A stretch of 64,000 nucleotides of DNA, from NCBI GenBank assembly GCA_009829735.1, contig CM020618.1, positions 1,920,882 to 1,984,881 on the forward strand. The letters are read 5' to 3'. The notes beneath the pieces are model-generated. The model was not told the DNA's origin and did no database searches. It saw only the letters and a program-made list of their open reading frames with translations. The position numbers and the translations under genes are program-made. The DNA is from Pyropia yezoensis (lineage: Eukaryota; Rhodophyta; Bangiophyceae; Bangiales; Bangiaceae). Shown here piece after piece: positions 11,401 to 22,139 of the stretch (positions are counted from its first letter, which is position 1; the number at the start of each line of letters is the position of its first letter).

Positions 11401-14400
11401 GTGCCCGCCCGGTCGGCGGACACTGACACACACACGCCACAACCCTCGCGCGCCCAGCGGGTAGATAGGTGCCGCGGGTTGGGGGGGGGTGGCGGGGAGC
11501 GGAGGGGAGGCGGGGGGGTGGGCGTTTTTTTTTTTTTTGAGAGGAGCCGCTCGGAGACGACGATGCTCGGCTGGCCACCAGCGGGTCGCCGGCCGCCCCC
11601 CACTTTCTTCCCCCCCCCCCCTCTTCCCCCCCCCCCCCTCTTCCCCCCCCCCCGCGCATACGCACAGAGCCCGCACCACACTTGCCGCGCGTGCGGGTGG
11701 GGGGGTGCGGCGGTGGAGGCGGCGTCGGCGGCGGCGACGGTGATGGTGGTGGCGGCGGCGGCGGTGGTGGGGTGCCACTCGGCACCGTGCCGCCACGTTG
11801 GCGTCGCTGTGCGGGACAGCCACGACGGGCGGCGGAAGCGGCGGGGGCTGTCCAAAACCCGCTGCAGCGGTGGGGTGAGGGGCCAGGGGTTGTACAGAGT
11901 GACCTATGGATACTCGGTACGTCCTGCCCCACTGGTGGAGCAAGACGGACGGCTTTGGGGGAGGGGGGGGGGGGAGGCTGTGGGGGGAGGAGCGGACACG
12001 GACGAGCGTACACCTCACCTCGGATGGGACTACTGTATGTAGACAGCGGAGGAACCCATCCATGGCTCTAGACGGGGAACGCAACAGCGAGCCACTCTCG
12101 CCCTCACTCTCCACACGCTCCACCCCCTGCCCTGCCTCCCCCCAACCCCCCCCCCCCCCCCCCCCCCTCTCGGAGCCCATCCTCTTGTCATCTGATGGGA
12201 TCCGGTTGGCTCGCCCCGCCTCGCTCTCACCGCCGCCCACGCGCGCGCGCGTGGCGGTCAGCCGACCGGCCGGCCGGGGTGGGGGGGGGAGCGCCGGCGG
12301 GCGCGGGAGCCGGCGGTCTGCTTTGGGGAAGTGACGGGCGTGACGACAGGGATGTGGCACGAGGGGAGGAGGACACAGGAGGCAGCGGGATGCAAGGCGG
12401 GGGTCGGGGGGGGAGGGGGGGGGGGGTGCGCAAGTGCGCGGGGGGTGGGGGGGTAGGGGGGTTACCCGGGTCGGGGGGGGGGGGGTCAGGGGGTGCGGAA
12501 GGCGGCCGGGGGGTACGTAGGGGGGTGGTGGTGGAGGCGTGGCGAGGGGCAGAGAGGTGAACCAGGTGAAACGGGGCGCCTGTCAAGGATGCCACGGGGC
12601 GGGGGGGGGGGGGGGGGGAGGGAGGGGCAGAGGGGGTATGTACCCAGGTGGGGCGTGGTGGGGTTTCCCCCCCTCGGCGGGCGGGCGGGCGGGGGGGCGT
12701 CGGGGGGGCGGCCAGGGGTCATGGGCGGAGCGGGTTGACCAAGCCGCTGACGGCGGAGCGGCGGCTGGCCAGCGACGGTCAAGAGGGGGGGGGCGGGAGG
12801 AGGAGGTCAATGCGGGCGTCGCCGGCGGAACGCGTTGCCGCCGCGCGCGCAGCCCCGTGGCGGCGCCCGGTGCATCTCGTTTGGCAGCAGCCGCGTCGCG
12901 GGAGCGGGAGTGTGCACAACAACAAAAAAAAAAAGGGGGGGGGGCGCAAGCGGCGGGGCTGGCCCACGACCACCATCAACCGCAACCAACCATCCTCGTC
13001 ACCACCACCACCACCACCACCACCACCAACCAACCACCACCCCTACCTGCCTGCGACCGCTCCTCGCCAGACGGTCCGCATCGACGGTGCATCGACAGCG
13101 CATGACAGTTTTTTTTGTGGTGTTTTTCTGTTTTGCAAGCACGCGGCGCCCGCGCCGACGGCTCCCCGACGGTGCGGCCCGCCAGCCGGACGGCTGGTCG
13201 GTCGGTCGGTCGGTCGGCCGCCGCGGCAGCGGCACCCACCGGCTGCTACTGCCGGCCTTGGCCGGCTGGCCGCCCCGCCTCGGAGTGCGCTCCCGCGGCC
13301 CGCAAACCCCCCCCCCACCCCAACCTTTCGCTCGAGAGGCCACTGCAGAGGGTGGTGGACAACAAGGCAGGCAACGCACGCCCCGTCGAGGCGGCGGGGG
13401 TGGCGGTCGGGCCGGCGGTCGGGCAGGCTGGCTGGCTGGCTGGCCGGCTGGCGGGCGGGCGGAAGCGCGGCTGGGGAGGGGGTGTGCCCTCGTGGCACCG
13501 CGCGTCTGTGGCGGCCACGCCGCCGTCGCCACCCCCCCCCCCCCGTAGGCCGTAAGCCACCCACCAACGTGTCCAGCCTGCCGCCCGACCCTGCCGCCAC
13601 CGTGCCTGGCGGCACCCACGGCGCCTGGAGGGGGGAGGGGGTTTGTCGTAATGGCGGGAAGGTGGCGAGGCTCGAGTGGCGGGGGGAAGATGGATGCAAC
13701 AGAGCATCCAACGCAACATCAATACGACGGGAGAAGGACGGGGGAAGGGGGGGCGGGAGGACGGGCGGGCGGGCATGGGGGCTGTCGGGATGGAGAATAC
13801 GTCAATTGCAGGTTGCATCGTGCACGGGTGCATCACGTTGGATACCTCGACCTCAGCCATGTCCAGAGTCCACTTGGGAGACGAGCCCCGTTTCACGTCT
13901 GTGCATGTCCGGTCCTGCAGATATTTGAGGCGGATGTCGCATCCATGAAACGATTTTTCCAGACACATCGTCGTATCAACGACTGCAAGCCCAAAAGGCC
14001 GTAGATCTCTGTGTAGCGTGTGTCAGCCTCTTGACTCTATGCGACGAGCGCACTGAACTGTCTTGTGGCAATCTGGCTTCTAGCAGTGGCCTACTCCTCA
14101 TGTGGCTGAAAAGTGCTCTGCACTCAGCCATCTCGGCGCTGGCACTTTCCATGAAGAACTGTGACCGTCTTTCCTCGTAGCAGGATCGGCCAACAACTGG
14201 CGAGGACCCGCCTCCCTCTTTCTCCCGCGCCGTCGCAACTGCAACCCGCCGTCGCAGCAGCCGCCCGCCGCTGCCAGAGCTCGCTCTTCCGTCCATGCTC
14301 CCCCCCACCTCCCACTCTCCTCTCCCCTCTGCGGCCCTTTCCATGACTTCCAGCCGCCTCCCCCCCCCCACGTCTTCCCGACCCTCGCCCATTCAGTTCA

Positions 14401-14909
14401 CAGGCACAGCAGGTCATGATCCACAGCGCCGCCTGCTGCCGACGGGTTCCGGCCGCTATCCTCTCGCCGCCGGTAGCGCCCGCTGCCGCGGGCATCCACC
14501 CCTGTGGCCACCCGTCCGGGACCAATGGGACAGACGCCGGGTCGACCAGCTAGTTTGAGTCTGCGAGGCTCACCAAACCGCCGTGGGACAGGCCCGCGCC
14601 CTGGACGAATCGGGCCGTCCAACTCGGTGAGCACGAAGGAGGAGGGGGGCGGTGGAGGAGGAAGCGTCCGTGGCCTCCCGCACGTCAGCGTCCAGGCGGG
14701 TGGCTCGCCGCCGTGCACCCGTGGCCTCGGCCCGTGCAGGTGCACATGCACGGCCGCGTCCCATCTGTCTTCGCCGGCCCATGAGGCTGCCGCTCTGCTG
14801 CGGCGGCAGGCGACATCGAACTGGCTGCCGGCGCCTGGCGTTCACGCTGTGGCGGCGGGGGCTCGACGGGTGGCGGCGGACGGGCCGCCGTGGAAGGTCT
14901 GCGGGTTAG
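8426..14909. other. Gene-free stretch, mixed composition
   Basis: No gene could be supported. The stretch alternates between moderately G+C-rich unique sequence (about 8430-9300 and 13800-14170) and homopolymer or low-complexity DNA (for example 11100-11650 and 12300-12800). A CAC trinucleotide array lies at 13000-13029 and a GGTC/CGGT array near 13193-13217. Long open frames on both strands encode Pro/Arg/Ala/Gly-rich low complexity and have no domain signatures. Promoter elements of the subtilase (minus) and of the beta-solenoid gene (plus) should lie at its two ends. Confidence 0.6.
13000..13029. repeat. (ACC)n trinucleotide array
   Basis: About nine to ten ACC/CAC units followed by CAAC variants, in non-coding sequence. 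Confidence 0.75.
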
Positions 14910-15968
14910 CGGGCATTGCTCTGCAGGGAGGGGCTGACCTGTGCGACGCGCCGACGAGTTCTCGCTCCCTGTGCTGCGGCCGTCACTGTCGCCGTCACTG
15001 CGGCGGCGACCCTGCCCGCCGGCGTGGCCGCCCAGACCATCTCGGCGCAGGCCTTTCTCGACGCTGCGTGCAACGGCCCCGCCCCCGTCGGGTCGGTCAC
15101 CATCACCGACGGTACCGTCGGCACCTTCTCCTCGGCGTGCGCCATCACCATGGGCGCCGGGGAGGACCTCGATTGGGGCGCCCGCGTGCGGGTGACGCTG
15201 CCCCCCACCGCGGCACTGACGGTCACCACGCCGGGGGCGTCGACGGAAGCGGAAATCCTGGTCGGGCCGGGCACCACCCTCTCGGCGGGCGCCATATCCC
15301 TTTCCACGAGCGCCGACATTATCATTGACGCAGGCGGGGCGGTGCGGTCGATCGGCTCTGGGGGGGTGACGCTCGCCACCCCCACCACCCTGCGGCTGGG
15401 CGGCGCGCTCACCGCCGGCGGCGGCGCTGGCGGCAGCGTCTCCGCCACCGCCGGGGGGGAGCTGCTGCTCGGGCCGAGCGGGTCTGTCAAGGCAGAGGGG
15501 GACGTGACGCTCGTCACGACGGGGGGGCTCGCCCTGCAGGCCGCCGACGTGACGGCGGCGGCAACGACGGCGGTCCGGTCGATTGTCGGCAAGGTCTCCC
15601 TCACCTCGACGGGCGGCAATGTGGAGGTTGGCGCGGGCGTCATCGTCCGCGGCGGTAGCGGCCTCTCTGCCACAGCGGCGGTCGAGCTGCTCCTCGCCCA
15701 GACGCCATCCTCCTCCCCGTTTGTGACCACCTTGGCCGGCGGCAAGGGGGGGGACGTGTCGGTGGGGGGCGGTGAAAAGACGATTGTCGAGGAGGGGGTG
15801 GTGATCAGGTCGGCGGGGGCGCTGCTGCTGGGCAGCCCGCCGGGCGGGGAGGTGCTCGTCAAGGGCCGCGCCTCCCTGACTGCTGCGGGGGCCTTGACGC
15901 TGGACGGCGACAAGTGCACCGTGGAGCCGGGCGCGAAAACGGTGGGCAACCCCGTCACGGTGTGCTGA
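14910..15968 (+). CDS. Secreted beta-solenoid-like repeat protein (5' end unresolved)
   Basis: The open frame of about 352 codons begins just after an in-frame TAG (14907-14909) and ends with TGA at 15968. Its start has a basic patch (ATRRR) and a hydrophobic core ending near GVAAQT, a plausible signal peptide. The rest is a series of short strands rich in G, A, V, T and S, such as GGVTLATPTTLRL, GDVTLVTTGGLAL and GNVEVGAGVIV. This is the look of parallel beta-helix proteins (hemagglutinin-like adhesins and surface proteins). Only two Cys lie in the body, in DAACNG and SSACAI, plus two near the C-terminus. There is no ATG in frame before the signal-like segment, so the start codon probably sits in an upstream exon, with an acceptor possible at the CTGCAG near 14925. 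I infer an extracellular or cell-wall structural role. No named family is recognised. Confidence 0.6.
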   Translation, partial: RALLCREGLTCATRRRVLAPCAAAVTVAVTAAATLPAGVAAQTISAQAFLDAACNGPAPVGSVTITDGTVGTFSSACAITMGAGEDLDWGARVRVTLPPTAALTVTTPGASTEAEILVGPGTTLSAGAISLSTSADIIIDAGGAVRSIGSGGVTLATPTTLRLGGALTAGGGAGGSVSATAGGELLLGPSGSVKAEGDVTLVTTGGLALQAADVTAAATTAVRSIVGKVSLTSTGGNVEVGAGVIVRGGSGLSATAAVELLLAQTPSSSPFVTTLAGGKGGDVSVGGGEKTIVEEGVVIRSAGALLLGSPPGGEVLVKGRASLTAAGALTLDGDKCTVEPGAKTVGNPVTVC

Positions 15969-16262
15969 GTAGTGGGGAGAAGAGCAAAGGGGGGCGAAGC
16001 TTGGAATGACGCGAGAGGGTCGTGGGGGGCGACCGCGGGGAAGGGGCGAGGGGTGCTGCTTGTGCGGTATCCTTTCCCCAAAGGTCTGGCCAAGCACGTC
16101 GACACTCCCCAACCTCCCCCGCGCCATCGACGGCGGACTCCCAGCGTCCCGCCTTCCCCCCTATTTCCCCCCCATCCGGCCAGGTTGTTGGCCACCCCAG
16201 TCCCCTCCCCAACCTCTCTCAATCCCGCGGCGGCCGCCGGCGCCCAAGCCAAGCCAGCCGCC

Positions 16263-17159
16263 ATGGTCGCCCCCGCCCCCCGCTCCCCCCCCCCCCACGA
16301 CGAGCTCGTCCACCTGGGCCTGTCGCCCTGGTCCCTCCACGCCCGCTGGGCGCTCGCCGTCCTCGGCCACCCCGTCACGTTTACCCCCTACGCGCCGGGG
16401 CCGCCGGGGGAGTGGGCGCTCCGCGCGCGCCTCGGCTTCCCGTCGGGGCCCATCTCCGTGCCGGTGCTCTTTCGCCGCCGCTCCGCGGGGGGCGGCGCCG
16501 TCCGGGGCTCGGAGGAGATTGCCCGCTACGCCCAAGCGCAGGTGACCGCCGCGGCGGCGGCGGCCCCGGCGGCGGCGGCGGCTGCCAGTGGCGCCGGGGT
16601 CCCCCCGCCGCCACCGCCGCCCGTCCTCTTCCCGCCCGTCCCGCCGGGGGGGGTGGACGAGGTCGCCGCCTGGGCCACCACCGCCCAGGAGGTGCTGTCC
16701 TACTCGCGGGCATCCGTCATGGCCGTGGCCGCGTCGACGCCCGAGGGCGGGGCGCTGATGGCGTCACTGCTGCCGCCGGCGATGCGGTCCGTCCTCCCCG
16801 CCGGGGTTGTGCGGTGGATTGCGTCGCGCGCCGCCAACGGCCTCGTCACCAAGTACCCCGCGCAGGCGGACCGCGCCACCGCGCGGGCGCACATGGACCG
16901 CCTGGCCGCGGTGGTGTCGGCTGGCGGCGGCGGCGGGCGCGGGGCGGCGCCCAATGGGTGCGTGTACCTGGTGGGCGGCACCTTCACCTACGCTGACATT
17001 GCCATGGTCATTGCGAGTGGGGTGGTGCGCCCGCTGGGCGAGCGCATCCTCAGCGACGCGCCGCTGGCGGGGGTCAAGGCGCTGGTCAAGGACAACCCCT
17101 TTGGGGAGGGCCTCGACGCCGTGCTGGTGTGGCGGGACGCCATCCTTGCCGCCCACTTT
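16263..17159 (+). CDS. Glutathione S-transferase-like protein, lacks its own stop
   Basis: The ATG at 16263 sits in a strong context (GCCGCCATGG). The N-terminus (LGLSPWSLHARWALAVLG, then SGPISVPVLF and a GSEEIARYA element) matches the thioredoxin-like half of GSTs. The second half is helical and contains the typical GST helix FTYADIAMVIAS and a final WRDAILAAHF. No catalytic Cys is seen; the SPWS position offers Ser. A low-complexity Ala/Pro linker lies around residues 98-120. After AAHF the frame stays open to 17435 but no longer resembles a GST; instead, BT1 transporter sequence begins in another frame at 17158. The gene therefore appears to have lost its end at a junction. Either it is fused by splicing to BT1 or it is a truncated gene. 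Cytosolic detoxification is the family role; the substrate is unknown. Confidence 0.6.
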
Positions 17160-19195
17160 GTTGACGACAGACCCGGCGCAGTACCAGGCCTTCTTCACCG
17201 TCTCCCGCCTGCCGTGGGCGCTCAAGCCCCTCATCGGCGGCCTGTCCGACACGCTGCCGGTGGGGGGGTACCACAAGCGGCCGTACCTGCTCGGCTCGGT
17301 GGTGACGGGCACCGCCGCGGCCATTGCATTGGCCGCCGCGCCCCTCCGTGGGGCGGGGGGAGGCGGGGCGATTGCCGCTGCGCTTCTGTTTATGTTGACC
17401 CTGGAGACCGCCACGGGTACGGGTTGGGGGGGTGAATCGGGCGCGCGCGAAGGGGGGCGGTGGCGGGGTTGCTTTTTCCCTACTGGGTGAGACATCTGGG
17501 AAAGACCCGGAGGCATGCCGTCCCTTCTGGAGTGGGCTCGTTGCATCGCCTGGCCGCCGGTCGTTGCGGATGGCTGACTGCGTCGAGACGGTCGAGTGCA
17601 ACCTCCGGCTCTGGTATTCTGCACGGTACTCTTGCCCCTTCCCCCTCCCCCCCCCCCCCCCCCCCCCTGGCAGTGGACCTTTTGGTGGAGGGCGCCTACA
17701 CACGGCGGATGGTGGCGGCACCCGACACGGGCGGCGACATCGTGTCGGCGGTGTGGGCGTTTGTCATGGTCGGCGCGCTCGGCGCGTCGGGCCTGGTCGG
17801 TATCGTTGCCCGCGGGGACGCGGCGCTCTTTTGGTGGGTGGCCACCCCCTTTGCGGCGCAGGTGGTGGTGCCCATCGCGGCGGGGTGGGTGGGCGCAGAG
17901 CGGGCCGTGCGGGGCGCCCGGGGGGGGGCCATCGTCGCCGCCCACCGGAAGGTGTTTGGGGTGGGCGGCCTCGTCACGGCGGGGGCGGTCGGCCTGGCGG
18001 CGGCGTCGCTGTGGGGGAGCCCGGCCGTGCAGGCGGCCGTGTCCATTTCGACCAGCGCTGTGCTGTGTGGGGTGTCGCTGTGGCTGCTGCCGCCGCTGAT
18101 GGGTACGTACACCGGCTTTCTCTCGAGCGGCGGGGCGGGGGGGGGGGGGGGGGGGGGGGGAGCGTGGGCGGCAGCGGGAAGTGGGGTGTGGCAGTGCTGA
18201 GCAGACGTGAGGCGGGTCCGTCCTTCGTGACGCATCGCAGCGGGGGCCCGTCGGTGGGTGGGGAGAAGGACATCAGCGGAGCCGGAGTGGGGTGTGGTGC
18301 GATGGGAGCCGCTTGGGTGAGAAAACCGCCCAGGGGGTTGAACAGAGACGAGACGCTGACGCTCCTCGGTCCTCGAACGACGCGCGGTGCGGCGCATTGG
18401 CGCCGGTGTGGTCGGACTCCCTCGTTCCTGTCCTTTCGCTGCTGCCCCCCCCGCCGACCTCCCCACTTTCCTCGTGCCCGCAGCGAAAGCTCAGGTATAC
18501 ATGTACGTTTCCCACGGGAGGGGAGAAGGAGGTGGTCTGCCATATGTACCGGCGTGCTGCTGTGGAGTGCGGTCGACGGGTGCGTCGACCCGAGGTTGTA
18601 TGCCGCCAGCGGGAGCGCCACGCAGGCGCCGGTGACGGGGACGCCAGAGAAGAGTGGTGCGGTGGGGTCCTGACGGTACCGTTTCCGAGCCCATTTTATC
18701 TAGGACGACCGCGCCTGGTTGTGTGGCCTACGCTCCCCGCCCCCCCCCCCCCAATGACCCCTCCTGCAGGTTTCTCACGTCTGCGATGAACCTGCAGCTG
18801 CGCGGCGCGCTCGACGTCTTTTACACGGGCTCGGCCGAGTGTGTGCCCGGCGGCCCGGCGTTTGACCCGCGCTTCTTCCTCGCCTGGACGGCCATGATTG
18901 GGAGCGTAGCTGGTCTGGCCGGAATCGCCCTCTTCCAGACCTTCCTCTCGCGCACCTGGATCCGCCGCGCCTTTTGGACCACCACCGTCCTGCAGGTGGC
19001 CGCCGCGGGGGTGGACATTGCCATGGTGCTGCGGTGGAACCGGCGGCTCGGCATCAGCGACCGCCTCTTTTACATCCTTGGCAACAGCATGCTGCAGGAG
19101 GTGGTGTTCCTCCTCGACTGGATGCCGTCGGTGGTGCTCATCTCCAAGCTCTGCCCCCCCGGCGTCGAGGCCACCGTCTACACGCTGCCGTCCCC
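17158..19195 (+). CDS. BT1-family folate/biopterin transporter, truncated at both ends
   Basis: Three exons are clear. Exon A (from about 17158-17171 to 17416) has DPAQYQ, then RLPWALKPLIGGLSD and YHKRPYLL, a hallmark of BT1/FBT transporters. Intron 17417-17673 starts GTACGG and ends in a long C tract plus GGCAG. Exon B (17674-18106) gives VDLLVEGAYTRRM and two or more membrane helices. Intron 18107-18769 starts GTACAC and ends CCTGCAG. Exon C (18770 to about 19195) has TSAMNLQLRGALDVFYTG, RWNRRLGI and LLDWMPSVVLISKLCPPG(V)EATVY, all typical of the family. The N-terminal one to two helices and everything after EATVYT (normally two or three more helices) are missing. BT1 proteins are major-facilitator-type carriers of folates or pterins, in algae often plastidial. 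As it stands, the locus probably encodes no complete carrier. Confidence 0.75.
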
Positions 19196-19356
19196 ACGCA
19201 CACGAGAAAGGCCGAGTCAGAATCTCGCTGGAAGCGCGATTCCCTGTAGAGGAGACGAGAACGGCACGGGCAACCCAACATGGTCGCTGCAGGTGAAACC
19301 CCGAGCAGCATCACACAGTGGAGAGCGACATCCCCTTCCCCCCCAGACAGACGTAC

Positions 19357-19880
19357 CCGGGTGACGAATAGAAAAAGAGGACCGATGCAGGCGTCAGGTC
19401 ACAGTGCAACACGTGCTCCTTGGCGTGGTTGAGGAAAACCCCCGCCCCTTGGATGAGGCCCTTTGGAGCGCCCGTCGTGCCCGACGAAAACAGCATCAGA
19501 ACTGGGGCGGAAAATGGCAATGGCGTAAACGCAAACGCCGCCACGGCCGCGGGGGACGCCAGCACTGTGACAGCTCCGCCATGGTCAGCACCGCCCGCCT
19601 AAGGGCGCCGCCCCCCTTCCCACCACCCTTCACGCCCCCACCACCCCTCATGCCCCCCGTCTACTGTCGGCCGGCTGCCGTCGCCGTCGTAGTTGCGGTC
19701 GCCGGGCAGGGCCAGGAACACCCCCTCATTCTCCGTGCAGTCCCCTCCCACCGCGTCCGGGAGGACAAGGACGGTGCGGAGGCGGTCACCGGGGCGGCCC
19801 AGCAGTGGCGCCACCCCCCCTAGGCAGCCCCGCACTCGCCCACGGTACACGGTGGTGGCAGACACGACAAGCACGGACGG
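19357..19880 (-). pseudogene. Acetoacetyl-CoA synthetase-like (ANL family) fragment
   Basis: Two minus-strand coding islands are visible. The first (about 19880 down to 19700) reads SVLVVSATTVYRGRV and later RLRTVLVLPDAVGGD, resembling the segment ahead of the AMP-binding loop. The second (about 19565 down to 19357) has the adenylation P-loop SSGTTGAPKG followed by AGVFLNHAKEHVLHCDL and FFYSSPG, which matches acetoacetyl-CoA synthetase (SSGTTG-PK, then a helix with HLK, then a TTGW-like turn). It ends exactly at a splice donor (GTACGTCTG at 19356-19348). No further exon follows; about 160 bp on, the sequence is the opposing BT1 gene. The rest of the adenylation and C-terminal lid domains are missing, as is the N-terminus. 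The enzyme family activates acetoacetate or other acyl groups with ATP and CoA. Confidence 0.6.
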
Positions 19881-19892
19881 ACCGCGAGTGAA

Positions 19893-19958
19893 TGCCGACT
19901 GGCCCGCGGGTGAGTGCCGACTGGCCCGCGGGTGAGTGCCGACTGGCCTGCGGGTGAG
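19893..19958. repeat. 22-nt tandem repeat, three copies
   Basis: Three direct copies of a 22-nt unit (19893-19914, 19915-19936, 19937-19958). The first two are identical and the third has a single C-to-T change. The copies end next to the 5' side of the AACS-like coding island. A 22-nt period would shift the reading frame, so they are more likely intronic or intergenic than coding. Confidence 0.8.
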
Positions 19959-21474
19959 TACCATTGGGACACCGTTGGGGGCGGAGAGGCCGCCGCCATC
20001 CCCATCGGCAAGAGGGGGTGTTTGGTGGTGGCGGGTGGGGGGAGGGGTACGGGAGCGGGAATGGGCGGCCTTGCGCTCCTCCCCTCCCCTTCCCGCTCCA
20101 ACCCATTCCCTTTCTTTTTTTTTCTTTTTTTTTTTTTCCGGATCGACCCCCCCTCCCCCGCCTGTGCACTCATCTGGATGCGGTACAGTACCCCCACACG
20201 CCGATTGAGCGGGAGCACCGCGGATTGCCCCCACGCCCGCGGGGCTGCGCGCGTCACCCGACCCGTAGCCGTCATTGTGGCCGTCACTGTGGCCGTCGAC
20301 AGATACCAGCTTGTTCAACGTCAGATTGACGGGCAGGCATACGTAAAATAGTGCGACGCAGCATCGAGCAGCTCCCAACCGTGGTCGTGTACTGATATCG
20401 GGCTATCCGACTATCCGACAAAATCTGACAGTCTGACAAAATCTGTCCATCTGACTATCTGACTAAATTTGACAATAAATCATGTGACTGTCTGAATGCA
20501 CGTCTGTCTGACATGGCCTTCCATCTTTTGACAGCGAAATATTCATCATGCGACGTGTGCTGTGCCCAGCGACGCGTGCCGTAGAAAGTGCATCGTATTC
20601 ACAGATGTTTAAGTCAAATGAAGTAAGTACAGCAACGTGGGGTTCTGGACTTTGCCGTCTCAAGGCCATCCACACCGCGATCGTCTTGGCCGCGCTTATT
20701 GTGCATGGGCAACGACAGTGGCAGTTGCGAACAGACTGCTCTTGTGTTGCCGTCGTTGCTTGTGGAATCCCCCCCAACGTCCTTCCTAGACCTGCTTTGA
20801 CTGCTGCTTGCTTCTTGTCACAAACCCCGTGTCGGCTGGCGGCTTGCTACCGCTGGGATGGCCGAAGATGGCGACGGTGAGGAGTCCTTCCAAGTCGTGG
20901 TACGTTGTGTCCCGCTCCTTGCCCCGGCTCTCTCCGCCATGCCCCGTAACCATCCTTTCCCGCCCCGCCCCCCCCCGCCGCACCTTCTCCCTGTCTTCTT
21001 GACCGCGCGGTAGTCACTGGCCCTCCCCCCTGTGCTGTGGCCCGTTGATCCTCCCAGTCTGTGCCACTCTGATGGTGCTTGTCAGCTGTGGCCGCGGGCG
21101 TGAGTCCCCGCTTGTGCCGTAACGGCGTCGCTGGTGCGCAGTGCACCTGCTCCCATTGAGGGGCTCGACGTGCTGGTGTTGTCGTTGGGTTTGGCGCGGG
21201 TGCTAGCCGCGTTCTGTCGTCGCCTTCTGGTGGTGGGGGCGAGCGCGTTTTTGCTGTTGGCCCCTGGAGCGATGGCGTTTCTGTGGCCCCCCCTTGTGTC
21301 CCTTTTTGTTTGGTCTTCTTGTTCAGCGACTGATTCGGATGTGCTTCTCGTGCCTGGCGCGGCTGTGTGGTCATTTGCTTGGGGTTTCTTTTATCGCGCG
21401 TGCTCCCCACTCCCTGGCGGTGACGGACCTTATGCGGTTTCACTTCACAGGTGACAAACGGCTTGTTGCGAGCC
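19959..21474. other. Intergenic stretch ahead of the CHCH gene
   Basis: No gene is supported. Pyrimidine-rich sequence with T runs lies near 20110-20145. From about 20340 the composition falls to moderate G+C. The block 20397-20475 consists of degenerate TCTGAC/TATCCGAC units. A possible mini-exon for the next gene lies at 20868-20876: ATGGCGACG followed by a consensus donor GTGAGG, in phase with the acceptor CACAG at 21450. Confidence 0.5.
20397..20475. repeat. Degenerate TCTGAC-type short repeats
   Basis: Imperfect tandem units including two copies of CTATCCGA, two copies of GACAAAATCTG and two of TCTGACTA. The block is unusually A+T-rich for this window. No terminal inverted repeats were seen. 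Confidence 0.6.
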
Positions 21475-21837
21475 ATGGTCGCCCCCCCCGCTGGGGCCTC
21501 ATCTGTTGCTAGTGCCCCGTCGGGCACGGCGGGGTCTAACGGCTCCGTCTCGTCGTCACGGTCGGCGCCGTCGGGGGGTTCCGTGGCTTCCAAGCCACCT
21601 CGGCCTTCGCCCGCCGTGGTGGCTGCCGCTGCCGAGGCCGTCGCTGCGGACGCGCTCGCCGCGTCGGTGGAGCGGATGGAGACCAAGCTCCCCATATCGG
21701 GGGTCAAGGGCACCGCCGAGCTGCCGTGTGGGGCTGAGCGGGCAGCCACTCTTGCGTGCTACAAGTCGGGTGGAGACGTGCTGCAGTGTGGACCGGTGGT
21801 AGATGCTTTCGTGGCGTGCGCGGCGCGGCTGCGCTGA
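21475..21837 (+). CDS. CHCH-domain mitochondrial protein, MICOS Mic19-like
   Basis: The encoded 120-aa protein begins MVAPPAGAS. The first two thirds are Ala/Ser-rich and predicted disordered or helical. The C-terminus has four cysteines, C85, C95, C105 and C115, each nine residues apart, forming the twin CX9C pair of a CHCH domain (LPCGAERAATLAC, then LQCGPVVDAFVAC). Such proteins enter the mitochondrial intermembrane space through Mia40 oxidative folding. The VVDAFVACA ending is that of Mic19/CHCHD3-type MICOS subunits, which shape cristae junctions. A splice acceptor (CACAG) lies directly before GTGACAAACGG at 21451, in frame with the ATG chosen here, so a 9-nt upstream coding exon (20868-20876) may add about 11 residues. 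Mic19 is the best guess; other twin-CX9C proteins are possible. Confidence 0.7.
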   Translation: MVAPPAGASSVASAPSGTAGSNGSVSSSRSAPSGGSVASKPPRPSPAVVAAAAEAVAADALAASVERMETKLPISGVKGTAELPCGAERAATLACYKSGGDVLQCGPVVDAFVACAARLR

Positions 21838-22139
21838 TGTAGCTCTCAATCCCAGTTGGTTTTCTCGCTCTGTTGTGCTGTCGACAGCGCACTCGCTCAT
21901 GTTGCGTTGCCCTGAGCTTTTTTCCTTTTCCATATTTTTGGACCACTTTCATCAACTTTTAGTGTTAGATCTACTCCCCGACCACGCCTCTGACCCTCCG
22001 TGAGCTCAGCGAGGGCTTCTACGGCGAGCCATCCCCCCCCCTCACCATCTAGGGACAGCCCACTCGCGCTATCATACATACCTGTTGCCCGCGGCTTCTT
22101 CCGCCCAGGGCACCCCTCGCCCTGCCCCGAAGCAAGTGG

